From Mucilaginibacter sp. SG564 (GTDB taxonomy: Bacteria; Bacteroidota; Bacteroidia; Sphingobacteriales; Sphingobacteriaceae), in contig NZ_JABGNA010000003.1 in assembly GCF_013149275.1 (NCBI RefSeq), positions 124,001 to 188,000 on the forward strand: a stretch of DNA of 64,000 bases. The letters are read 5' to 3'. This document shows positions 9,291 to 16,263 of this stretch, one piece after another. The translations under genes were made by a program, and so were the position numbers. Position 1 is the first letter of the stretch. Each line of letters opens with the position of its first letter. The notes beneath the pieces are model-generated. The model did no database searches. It saw only the letters and a list, made by a program, of their open reading frames with translations, and was not told the origin of the DNA.

Positions 9291-9442
9291 TACATCACTA
9301 AATCTAGCCCAGAAAAGACAATAACCTATGCCTTACCACTTAACCCCAATGGTACTAAAGATTTGCTGTAGCGCCTGCTGCCTGTAAATAACTGTACCCG
9401 GAAATTGGGCGTTAGACTTTCGATAAAATTTTCCAATCACAT

Positions 9443-10240
9443 TTACTCGGGAATATTATTAGGCGAATAGCCAAATTGCTTTTTAAACGCATAAGAGAAA
9501 TGTGATAAGTTTTCAAATCCAACCTCTATATATACTTCATTGGCTTTTCTGCTTTTTGTTTTCATTTCGCTGTGTGCAAGATTCAAACGTTTCATTGTGA
9601 GCCATTTTTGAGGAGAGGTTCCAAATTTATTCTTGAAATCCTTTTTGAAAGTAGTCAAACTGCGTCCTGTGAGATAACAGAATTTATCCATGGTTAGATT
9701 AAACATATAATTTCTTTCCATGAAGTCTGCCAGATTAAGTTTTCCGGGCCCTTCAAAGTCGGCAAGCATTGAATCAATTTCCGGTGTAACGTGACGAAGG
9801 ATCAAGATGGCTTCATCTACTTTTGCAGCAGTAATACTTTCGGGAAGCTTACTGTCCAGTTCAAAATACGGCATCAATGAAGCAAATAAGCTATCAAACA
9901 ACGGATGTGGTTTAAAGATCTTGATATTTGATAATTGTTGTGGCTTCTTACTAAACGGATTTTTCGAATAGTAGCGTTGCAGCCTCTCGGTACGAAGGAA
10001 GATAAGCACAGATTTGTATGGGCGACCATCTTTGGGATATTTAATCAGGGTTGACAGGATGTTCCGGCGCAATAAGATAAGATCACCCGGACTAAAAGTA
10101 TAGGAGTTATCTGCCTGTATCACCCGCATCTCTCCCGATAAAATTTTCACAAACGCGTGCTCTTCCATGAGTACTTCTTTGTGGATGTATTTTTCTTCTA
10201 TACAGGCCAGAACAATATCTGCATCGTCGTTTTGTTGCAT
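9443..10240 (-). CDS. AraC family regulator with cupin N-terminus
   Basis: 265 residues. The N-terminal half reads as a small cupin: EHAFVKILSGEMRVIQADNS, then YTFSPGDLILLRRN. The C-terminal AraC domain has FCYLTGRSLTTFKKDFKNKFGTSPQKWL and ANEVYIEVGFENLSHFSYAFKKQFGYSP. It follows the Dabb-domain gene (10380-10691) on the same strand with a 139-bp gap holding a hairpin. Its own promoter may be TAAATTTG at 10255-10262 (minus), an exact TAnnTTTG match 15 bp before ATG. Confidence 0.92.
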   Translation of the reverse strand: MQQNDDADIVLACIEEKYIHKEVLMEEHAFVKILSGEMRVIQADNSYTFSPGDLILLRRNILSTLIKYPKDGRPYKSVLIFLRTERLQRYYSKNPFSKKPQQLSNIKIFKPHPLFDSLFASLMPYFELDSKLPESITAAKVDEAILILRHVTPEIDSMLADFEGPGKLNLADFMERNYMFNLTMDKFCYLTGRSLTTFKKDFKNKFGTSPQKWLTMKRLNLAHSEMKTKSRKANEVYIEVGFENLSHFSYAFKKQFGYSPNNIPE

Positions 10241-10254
10241 TTTTAGAATTAAAT

Positions 10255-10262
10255 CAAATTTA
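10255..10262 (-). promoter_or_regulatory. -7 promoter element of the AraC gene at 9443
   Basis: TAAATTTG on the minus strand is an exact match to TAnnTTTG, 15 bp upstream of the start codon. No clear -33 element is seen. Confidence 0.4.
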
Positions 10263-10323
10263 CCAAAAACATAATGGCCAGCTTTATAGCCCTCCCATTA
10301 GAGTTTGAAAGGTTTTAATACCA

Positions 10324-10351
10324 TTGGCGAGTAGATCAACCCGCTCGCCAA
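10324..10351. terminator. Hairpin between Dabb and AraC genes
   Basis: TTGGCGAG (10324-10331) pairs with CTCGCCAA (10344-10351) across a 12-nt loop. It lies 29 bp past the Dabb stop on the minus strand. There is no U tract, so it may reduce read-through or protect the 3' end. Confidence 0.4.
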
Positions 10352-10379
10352 CGATATTTTGGCTATTTGCTTATTTATT

Positions 10380-10691
10380 TTAGCTTGCAATATTGAAGTA
10401 GCCCCCAAAAAATCTTGCTCCATATTTCATAACTACCTCACCAGCTTTTTGATGAATCGGGTGAGGAAAATATACTTTTGCTGCATCCATACTTTCAAAA
10501 GTAACAGTTATTCCATAATGAAAATCCTCGTCAAAAACTACGTGATCAGGATCTGCTTTCAATCCGAACAGAACCTGTTTTACTCCTGGGATAGTACGTA
10601 GTTCTGCCAAAGCGGTGTTTAATTCTGTAATGTGCGCCTCATTATTTGGCTCTTTTAGCCAAATAAAAAAGAAATGTTGGACCTCTGTCAT
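10380..10691 (-). CDS. Dabb (stress-responsive A/B barrel) domain protein
   Basis: 103 residues from ATG 10691; the frame extends to TTG 10757 but homology starts at MTEVQHFFFIWLK. The pattern is that of the Dabb ferredoxin-like barrel: first strand HFFFIWLKE, LRTIPGVKQVLFG, FDEDFHYGITVTFESMDAAKVYFPHPIHQ and a C-terminal VMKYGARFF. These proteins form dimeric alpha-beta barrels and include stress-induced proteins and small monooxygenase- or cyclase-like enzymes; the function here cannot be specified. It has an AT-rich leader. Two 17-bp direct repeats lie ~170-205 bp upstream. Confidence 0.85.
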   Translation of the reverse strand: MTEVQHFFFIWLKEPNNEAHITELNTALAELRTIPGVKQVLFGLKADPDHVVFDEDFHYGITVTFESMDAAKVYFPHPIHQKAGEVVMKYGARFFGGYFNIAS

Positions 10692-10858
10692 AACGATCTT
10701 TTTTTTAATTATTAATGATATTTGATTTAATGCTCTCAACAATACAGTCAATTCCAAGACGTAAAGTTAGCCAGTTTTAAGCACTCGAAATATGACTACT
10801 GCGTTTTGAACTACTGTTATTTTAAACAAATCAAAAGTAGACTTCATCATCCAGACAA

Positions 10859-10897
10859 ACTTTGTTTAGAAGTCGTTTTTACTTTGTTCAAAAGTCG
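10859..10897. promoter_or_regulatory. Pair of 17-bp direct repeats upstream of the Dabb gene
   Basis: ACTTTGTTTAGAAGTCG (10859-10875) and ACTTTGTTCAAAAGTCG (10881-10897) match at 15 of 17 positions with 22-bp spacing, two helical turns. Tandem 17-bp half-sites at about this spacing are typical of AraC-type operators. An AraC gene lies downstream at 9443. Confidence 0.4.
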
Positions 10898-10952
10898 CAT
10901 GCATTTTTTTGTCTGGTCACCTGTAAGTTGAATACACCGTGAATTGATTGGT

Positions 10953-11021
10953 TTAATATACTTTTTTCAGAATCACCGAAATTATCGCGCCAATGCTTGC
11001 GGCAATCCATATAACGGTCAT
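10953..11021 (-). CDS. Possible 22-residue membrane peptide
   Basis: ATG frame encoding MTVIWIAASIGAIISVILKK plus two residues: one hydrophobic helix ending with two lysines, like many bacterial membrane microproteins. It has GGAAGGA four bases before the ATG, an unusually good Shine-Dalgarno for this genome. No family recognised, and it could be chance in an otherwise empty region. Confidence 0.25.
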   Translation of the reverse strand: MTVIWIAASIGAIISVILKKVY

Positions 11022-11293
11022 TAAGTCCTTCCCAGGCTTAACGTGTTACTGGCGTCAAGTAGATAAATTTCAAAGCAACTTTCGTGAACAATGATAGTCG
11101 CAATTATCAACCTATCTCACCTTTAATTTCGGAAAGTAGGCTAAAAACAGAATTATGGCCGATTAGCATTCGACCTTCGAATTACATCAGCCCCAACTAG
11201 CTACATATCCATGTCTATCAAACTCCCAAATTCATTAATGTTTGCAAATGAATGCTTTTTAATTTCAAATGCGCCTCAAGCAAATAATCTTTA
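11022..11293. other. Intergenic region, no gene recognised
   Basis: Between the Dabb gene's upstream region and the SDR at 11294 I see only short frames and no recognisable RNA or repeat. Together with 10692-10952 it makes a roughly 600-bp non-coding stretch whose notable contents (direct repeats, micro-ORF) are listed separately. Confidence 0.5.
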
Positions 11294-12085
11294 TCATAAG
11301 CCGCGGGAGACTGGCATTGCCACTCCTGTTATTCTCTTACAAGCGTCTAAAAATACTTCCTGGCATTCATGATCTGCCGCCTTTGGATTAAAAATCCGCG
11401 CTTGCTGATGGTAAAAATAACATCCGCTTACTAATGCCTCCTTGCTGCTGCTGCTCGCCAGCCATGCCTGAGTAACCGGCCCCTGTGCCAGGTCATCAGT
11501 TGCTTCAGCTCCCCCCATTTTGGTACTAACCCAACCTGGTTCGACAGCATTAGACAATATCCATGGCCAAAAACGAGCAGTAGCCTGCGAGAGCAACAAA
11601 TTATGAAATTTCGAATCAGCATAGGCTTGAAATCCGTTCCACCTTTTTTTTTGCCAGGTTAGGTCCTCCAAAGTTTTGTCTCCATGAAAATGCAACGAAG
11701 AACTAATATAGATGAGTCTTTCGGGCTTGTTTATTAGTGCTGTTAGAAGGTAAGGCGCAAGACTATTGACAGCAAATACCTCAGGCAATCCATCGACGGT
11801 ATTGCCCCTATTTAGCTCCCGGTATCCAATTCCGGCGTTATGTATAACAGCATCAAATTTCCCAAATTTGTTTACGCTGTCAGCAAGAAGAATGGTGTCC
11901 TTTATCCTTGAAAGGTCTCCCGATAAAACCCCAACGGCTCCCGGTAACATCGCGTAAGCTTCTTGCGCCCTCTGGTCGCTGCGTGCATGTATTAACACGT
12001 TGTGACCTTCATTAATCAAAATTCTGGCTGCCATCTGCCCAAGACCATCAGCGGATCCCGTTATAAATATATTTGACATACTCAT
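11294..12085 (-). CDS. Short-chain dehydrogenase/reductase (SDR), Crp-regulon member
   Basis: About 263 residues. TGSADGLG (9-16), HNAG (82-85, a variant of NNAG), catalytic Ser around 128-130, Tyr155 and Lys159 in YADSK. The frame opens at GTG 12124, but 12099-12106 is the -7-like element placed 33 bp from the operator at 12129, so the start is ATG 12085 or 12079, which also puts the Rossmann glycine motif at the usual place. It is divergent from the Crp/Fnr regulator gene, and its sister SDR is on the other side of that gene. Confidence 0.9.
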   Translation of the reverse strand: MSMSNIFITGSADGLGQMAARILINEGHNVLIHARSDQRAQEAYAMLPGAVGVLSGDLSRIKDTILLADSVNKFGKFDAVIHNAGIGYRELNRGNTVDGLPEVFAVNSLAPYLLTALINKPERLIYISSSLHFHGDKTLEDLTWQKKRWNGFQAYADSKFHNLLLSQATARFWPWILSNAVEPGWVSTKMGGAEATDDLAQGPVTQAWLASSSSKEALVSGCYFYHQQARIFNPKAADHECQEVFLDACKRITGVAMPVSRGL

Positions 12086-12128
12086 TTTTGTTTGCCGGCA
12101 AAGGTGCAAAAGTGCAATATCCACAGAC

Positions 12129-12142
12129 TTACCATATGTTAA
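12129..12142 (-). promoter_or_regulatory. Crp-type operator upstream of SDR 11294
   Basis: TTACCATATGTTAA; in gene orientation TTAACATATGGTAA with intact proximal half ATGGTAA. Centre 12135.5 is 33 bp from the centre of CACCTTTG (12099-12106, minus). It lies in the divergent region shared with the regulator gene, so autoregulation is also possible. Confidence 0.65.
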
Positions 12143-12184
12143 AATCGCAAAGAGCTTTCACAACATTCTCAAATTTTGCAGACT

Positions 12185-12219
12185 TTTGTTACTGATCGCC
12201 GCTAAACGGTATATCTTTG
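12185..12219 (+). promoter_or_regulatory. Promoter of the Crp/Fnr gene
   Basis: TATCTTTG (12212-12219) matches TAnnTTTG exactly, with TTTG at 12185-12188 as a -33 candidate (23-bp gap, slightly long). ATG follows 25 bp after the element. Confidence 0.45.
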
Positions 12220-12244
12220 TTTTACAAGCCTATTTTAATTACAG

Positions 12245-12814
12245 ATGGAAAACCTGGTTCAGCAATTAAATAACTACAGACAGATTTCAGCGGCTGATGC
12301 CGAAATAATAACCTCATACTTTAAGCCTGGAATCTATAAGGAAACCGAATATCTTTTTACAAGCGGCAACGTATGTAGTACCCTTTATTTTGTCGTTCGA
12401 GGTGTTTTGAGGATCGTCGCCGTTAATGATAAGGGGCTGGACGTCACTCATTATTTTATCAAAGAGGGACAATTTTGTACAATTTTAGATAGTTTTAATA
12501 ATAGCAGCATTGCACAAGATAGCATACAGGCATCATGCTCTGTGGAAGTTTTGGAGATAAATAAGAAAAGCTTGCAAAAACTATATGATAAGTTACCTTT
12601 TGTTCAGGACCTGATTGGTCAAATTAATCAGCAGAGGCTCCTGGAGAAAATAAGGCTAAAAAACATCTATTCTGGCGAGGATTCAACCAACCGCTACAAG
12701 CTTTTTCTTGAAGAGCAACCTGACATTGTACATAGGGTCCCATTAAATTATGTGGCTTCCTATCTGAATGTGACACCTCAATCGCTGAGCAGAATCAGAA
12801 GAAGCGTTAGGTAA
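12245..12814 (+). CDS. Crp/Fnr family transcriptional regulator
   Basis: 189 residues, typical of the short Bacteroidota Crp/Fnr group. N-terminal cyclic-nucleotide-binding-like beta barrel (about 25-115: YLFTSGNVCSTLYFVVRGVLRI), dimerisation helix (about 120-140), and a compact HTH at the C-terminus (VASYLNVTPQSLSRIRRS). The cNMP pocket lacks an obvious RxS cAMP-binding motif, so the ligand is unknown. It lies between two SDR genes that each carry the TTACCATATGGTAA-type operator, a palindrome of the kind this family binds. It is the best candidate to control both and the SRPBCC gene at 13-618. Confidence 0.93.
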   Translation: MENLVQQLNNYRQISAADAEIITSYFKPGIYKETEYLFTSGNVCSTLYFVVRGVLRIVAVNDKGLDVTHYFIKEGQFCTILDSFNNSSIAQDSIQASCSVEVLEINKKSLQKLYDKLPFVQDLIGQINQQRLLEKIRLKNIYSGEDSTNRYKLFLEEQPDIVHRVPLNYVASYLNVTPQSLSRIRRSVR

Positions 12815-12858
12815 CACCGCCATCCCTCTTAAATTATTTTAATCTAAAACATCACATT

Positions 12859-12872
12859 TTACCATATGGTAA
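12859..12872 (+). promoter_or_regulatory. Crp-type operator upstream of SDR 12919
   Basis: Perfect 14-bp palindrome TTACCATATGGTAA. Centre 12865.5 is 33 bp from the centre of the -7-like GACGTTTG (12895-12902). The expected transcription start a few bases later leaves a leader of about 10 nt before ATG 12919. Confidence 0.7.
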
Positions 12873-12918
12873 GACCTGTAAGATTTTATATATCGACGTT
12901 TGTAAAAAATAATTAATC

Positions 12919-13653
12919 ATGTCAAACGCAAAAAAATCTTTAGAAGGTAAAAGAGTAGTTTTAATGGGTGCAAGTTCCGGAATTGGATTTGCGACCGCAA
13001 AAGCAGCAGCCGAAGAGGGTGCAAATGTGGTTATAGTATCAAGCAACCAACAAAGGATCGATAACGCCCTTGCCGAATTACCTTCAGGCAGCGAGGGATT
13101 CGCTGTTGACCTTAGCAAAGAAGAAAACATTAAAGAATTTTTCGGCAAGATCGGATCATTTGATCATCTTGTATTTTCAGCAGGTGAAAATCTTACTTTA
13201 AATAACATCAGCGAAACCGATATCGATCAAGCTCGTGATTTCTTTACACTTCGTTTTTGGGCTCCATTTGCTGCGATCAAATACGGAGCATCATCAATCA
13301 ATGAAGGCGGTTCCATATCTTTAACCAGCGGTACCGCAAGTGCACGTCCTGGCGCCGGTTGGTCTGTAGCATCAGCAATTTGTGGCGCTATGGAGGGATT
13401 TGTTCGCGCCATGGCCGTAGAGCTTGCCCCTGTTCGGGTTAACTGCGTTGTGCCTGGAGTTATCAAGACCCCGCTTTGGGATAGCATGCCCGAAAGTGAT
13501 CGCGAAGGCCTTTATCAATATGTGAGCAATTCAGTATTGGCAAAAAGAGTTGGCGAAGCAGAAGATGTTGCTGAAGGTTTCATATACCTCATGAAACAAA
13601 AACACGGCACAGGTCAAAGCTTAGTGATCGATGGCGGAACGCTGTTAGTTTAA
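12919..13653 (+). CDS. SDR-family protein lacking the catalytic Tyr/Lys
   Basis: 244 residues. The cofactor motif GASSGIG is at 17-23, FSAGE at 87-91 replaces NNAG, and the Ser region SLTSG is at ~134-138. Where YxxxK is expected, about 12 residues on, the sequence reads WSVASAICGAMEG. Aligning on the following EGF stretch puts Ala at the Tyr position and Cys at the Lys position. The C-terminus (VNCVVPGVIKTPLW and VIDGG) is otherwise a normal classical SDR. It may bind NAD(P)H without standard catalysis or use other residues. It is activated, by prediction, through the operator at 12859. Confidence 0.9.
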   Translation: MSNAKKSLEGKRVVLMGASSGIGFATAKAAAEEGANVVIVSSNQQRIDNALAELPSGSEGFAVDLSKEENIKEFFGKIGSFDHLVFSAGENLTLNNISETDIDQARDFFTLRFWAPFAAIKYGASSINEGGSISLTSGTASARPGAGWSVASAICGAMEGFVRAMAVELAPVRVNCVVPGVIKTPLWDSMPESDREGLYQYVSNSVLAKRVGEAEDVAEGFIYLMKQKHGTGQSLVIDGGTLLV

Positions 13654-13701
13654 TTTACGTCGTCTAACGTCAGTATTAATTAATACATCGTTTCTATCAA
13701 A

Positions 13702-13754
13702 TGTCAATAAAATAATCACGTTTATCCGTTGATAATTTTGTTGACATTTTTTTT
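13702..13754 (+). terminator. Intrinsic terminator of SDR 12919
   Basis: TGTCAATAAAAT (13702-13713) pairs with ATTTTGTTGACA (13735-13746), 12 positions with one G-U pair and some further pairing inside the loop, directly followed by eight T (13747-13754). It lies 48 bp past the stop codon. Confidence 0.8.
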
Positions 13755-13994
13755 GTCTTCTACTATTGCACGCAAACCACAGGCCAAATGTTAGGGTTTC
13801 AACTCCGGGATTTAAAAGTGTCAATCATTGTTTACCAACAGTAAAGTCTTTTGAAGTGAACAAAAAGTCGTGAAATCGATAGGATTTTTAGTTATAAATT
13901 AAGCCTCGCTTCTCGAACCTTACCTATGATGCCGCACATTACAATTTATAGATTTCCACTGGTTACATGACCGAAATAATAGGATGAAGATAAT
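13755..13994. other. Intergenic region, no gene recognised
   Basis: AT-rich sequence between two convergent transcription units, bounded by their terminators. No frame, RNA or repeat was recognised. Confidence 0.5.
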
Positions 13995-14019
13995 AAAAAA
14001 GCACTCCATCCGGGAGTGC
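13995..14019 (-). terminator. Intrinsic terminator of the cysteine synthase-dsbD operon
   Basis: On the minus strand GCACTCC (14013-14019) pairs with GGAGTGC (14001-14007) across a 5-nt loop, followed by six T (13995-14000). It lies 47 bp after the DsbD stop. Confidence 0.75.
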
Positions 14020-14066
14020 CTGAATTTTAAATTAACTAAAACTAAAATATAAAGAACGAATGGATA

Positions 14067-15710
14067 CTAAGGACGAAAAGCATTTAGGCCGCTTTTTAGG
14101 TATTTATAAAAACTCATAGCGTCGTAATCTGCCCCTTTAGGTGCCACTATTGGTTGCTCTGTCTGCGAATTAACAAGCACATAAAACGGCTGAGAATTTG
14201 CCAGGAACCGGGACGTTTGCAAGTAACTCCATTTGTTCCCAATCGTTTTGATCTTACGGCCTTCAGGCGTGACAAACTGTTCGCCAGCAGGCAGATCAGT
14301 TTTATCGTCAACATAGAGTTGAATTAGGACATAACCTTCGTTAATTGCCTCCGAAACCTGTTTATCTGGCCAAATATTTTCTTCCATTTTTCTGCAGTTG
14401 ACACAAGCATGCCCTGTAAAATCTATCATCACCGGTTTTTTTATCTTCCTTGCGTAAGCTAAACCTTCGTCATAATCGAAAAACGGGTTAAAGCCCTTAG
14501 GTTTGTCAAACAAATTAACATACTTCTCTGGTCGGGCGTTGTTTATTACCATCGCCGTGTTTCCTATGCTGATCGAAAGGTCGAAGTCCTGGGTCGCCTT
14601 CGGTGGTAGAAATGCACTTATTGATTTCAAAGGTGCTCCCCATAAACCAGGAACCATATAAACTGAAAATGATAGAACCCCGATTGCCAGAAACAATCTC
14701 GGAACAGTGATATACGATAGGGTACTGTCATGTGCGAACCGGAGTTTTCCTAAAAGATAGAAACCCATCAGTGTAAAAATCACTATCCATAGTACTAGGA
14801 AAACCTCCCTGTCAAACAAATGCCAGTGATACGCAAGGTCGACATTACTTAGGAACTTTAAGGACAAGGCCAGCTCTAAAAAGCCCAGCACCACCTTAAT
14901 GCTATTTAACCAGCCGCCCGATTGAGGGAGCGATTTTAGCAGGGATGGAAAAAGTGCGAACAGGGTGAACGGCAATGCCAATGCTAGGGAAAAACCAAGC
15001 ATACCCACTGCCGGACCAAGCAACGCTCCGCTGACTGCAGCCTGGACCAGGAGCGTTCCGATTATTGGTCCTGTACAACTGAAGGAAACCAGCGATAATG
15101 TAGTGGCCATAAAGAAAATTCCGAGCACGCCCCCCTTGTCGGCATTTTCATCCATTTTGTTAACCCAACTGTTAGGAAGCGTGATTTCAAAAGCGCCGAG
15201 AAAAGAAGCGGCAAAAGCAACCAGCAACACAAAGAAGAGCATATTAAATACACCGTTGGTCGCCAAATTATTCAAGGTATCGGCTCCGAAAATAACGGTT
15301 ATCGTCAATCCCAGGATTACATAGATTGCGATAATACTTAACCCATAGCATATCGCCATTCTTACCGCTCTAGATTTCGAATGCGATTGTTTAGTGAAAT
15401 AACTCATCGTAAAGGGCAGCATTGGAAAAATACATGGCATAAGAAGTGCTGCAAAACCACCCAGAATCCCCGCAAGGAAAATCGCCCATAAGCTTTGATG
15501 GGATTGCTTTTTTGATGCTCCAGCTATATTATTGGCGGAATTAGCATCGCTTTTAGAGTTATCCTGCTGACGAATTGTGCTTCCCGGGGCCTTCGTGGGG
15601 GCAACCGGCGTAAATACAATACCATCAGTGGAAACGGTATCCTGCCCGTAACTCACAATCGGCGCGAAACTGGCGACGATAAATAGAACAAATAAACAGA
15701 TTCTTCTCAT
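14067..15710 (-). CDS. DsbD-like thiol:disulfide interchange protein (beta and gamma domains)
   Basis: 547 residues from ATG 15710; an upstream ATG (15749) would add 13 residues before the signal peptide MRRICLFVLFIVASF. The transmembrane beta domain (about 75-375, eight or so helices) has its two redox cysteines at Cys93 (LLMPCIFPM) and Cys212 (SFSCTGP). The C-terminal gamma thioredoxin domain has CVNC at 436-439. The N-terminal alpha domain is missing here and is encoded by the next gene upstream (15796). It should carry electrons from cytoplasmic thioredoxin across the inner membrane to periplasmic thiol proteins such as the TlpA proteins in this window. Confidence 0.93.
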   Translation of the reverse strand: MRRICLFVLFIVASFAPIVSYGQDTVSTDGIVFTPVAPTKAPGSTIRQQDNSKSDANSANNIAGASKKQSHQSLWAIFLAGILGGFAALLMPCIFPMLPFTMSYFTKQSHSKSRAVRMAICYGLSIIAIYVILGLTITVIFGADTLNNLATNGVFNMLFFVLLVAFAASFLGAFEITLPNSWVNKMDENADKGGVLGIFFMATTLSLVSFSCTGPIIGTLLVQAAVSGALLGPAVGMLGFSLALALPFTLFALFPSLLKSLPQSGGWLNSIKVVLGFLELALSLKFLSNVDLAYHWHLFDREVFLVLWIVIFTLMGFYLLGKLRFAHDSTLSYITVPRLFLAIGVLSFSVYMVPGLWGAPLKSISAFLPPKATQDFDLSISIGNTAMVINNARPEKYVNLFDKPKGFNPFFDYDEGLAYARKIKKPVMIDFTGHACVNCRKMEENIWPDKQVSEAINEGYVLIQLYVDDKTDLPAGEQFVTPEGRKIKTIGNKWSYLQTSRFLANSQPFYVLVNSQTEQPIVAPKGADYDAMSFYKYLKSGLNAFRP

Positions 15711-15795
15711 TATTTGGTGATTCGGCTTATAGATGATGGCACAAGCCATCCCCCCAACCGGCTTAATTAGGTCTGATGTTTAAAACTGATAAAAA

Positions 15796-16242
15796 TTACT
15801 TAACAGCCACGCTAAAATCGATATCTTCAGGAGGAAGGCATTGATGATCATTACAGGTCATATATTCCAGCGTACCATTGACTGTCATCTGGCGCTTCTT
15901 AATCCTGATCTTTTGCTGAAAGATCACCTTGTTCTCGAAAAAACTTACATCCATGTGAAAGGCTTCTTCCCGGCGCGTAATAGATTTTGATTCAGTTGTA
16001 CTACCAATTAAAGTGTAATCCGGCGATGATTTGAAAGTAAAACTGGTCTTTACCGGTCCGCCATCCTTTACATGTTGGGAATAGATATGCCAGCCATTAT
16101 CGATAGTAGCTTTGAACATGACGACAGCCTCAGTTGCACTCGTCTTTTTCACACCGAAGCTCCAGCTTACCGGTTTTACAATTTGAGCTTGGGTAACAGA
16201 AACAACAGCTATAAATAGAAGAGTACTAAAAAGATTTTTCAT
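15796..16242 (-). CDS. Stand-alone DsbD alpha-domain protein
   Basis: 148 residues with a signal peptide (1-19, ending TQA). The domain resembles the N-terminal periplasmic DsbD alpha domain: DNGWHIYSQHV in the middle and a terminal TCNDHQCLPPED motif whose two cysteines, five residues apart, correspond to the DsbD alpha redox pair. Together with the beta-gamma protein encoded 85 bp downstream it makes a complete DsbD in two polypeptides. It follows the cysteine synthase gene by 21 bp, so the three genes form one operon. Confidence 0.88.
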   Translation of the reverse strand: MKNLFSTLLFIAVVSVTQAQIVKPVSWSFGVKKTSATEAVVMFKATIDNGWHIYSQHVKDGGPVKTSFTFKSSPDYTLIGSTTESKSITRREEAFHMDVSFFENKVIFQQKIRIKKRQMTVNGTLEYMTCNDHQCLPPEDIDFSVAVK

Positions 16243-16263
16243 TTTAAGATTTTGAAATCAGGG

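Noticed and set aside
12086..12124. GTG start at 12124 for the SDR gene
   Set aside because: It would lie upstream of the -7-like element. ATG 12085 or 12079 places the Rossmann motif normally.
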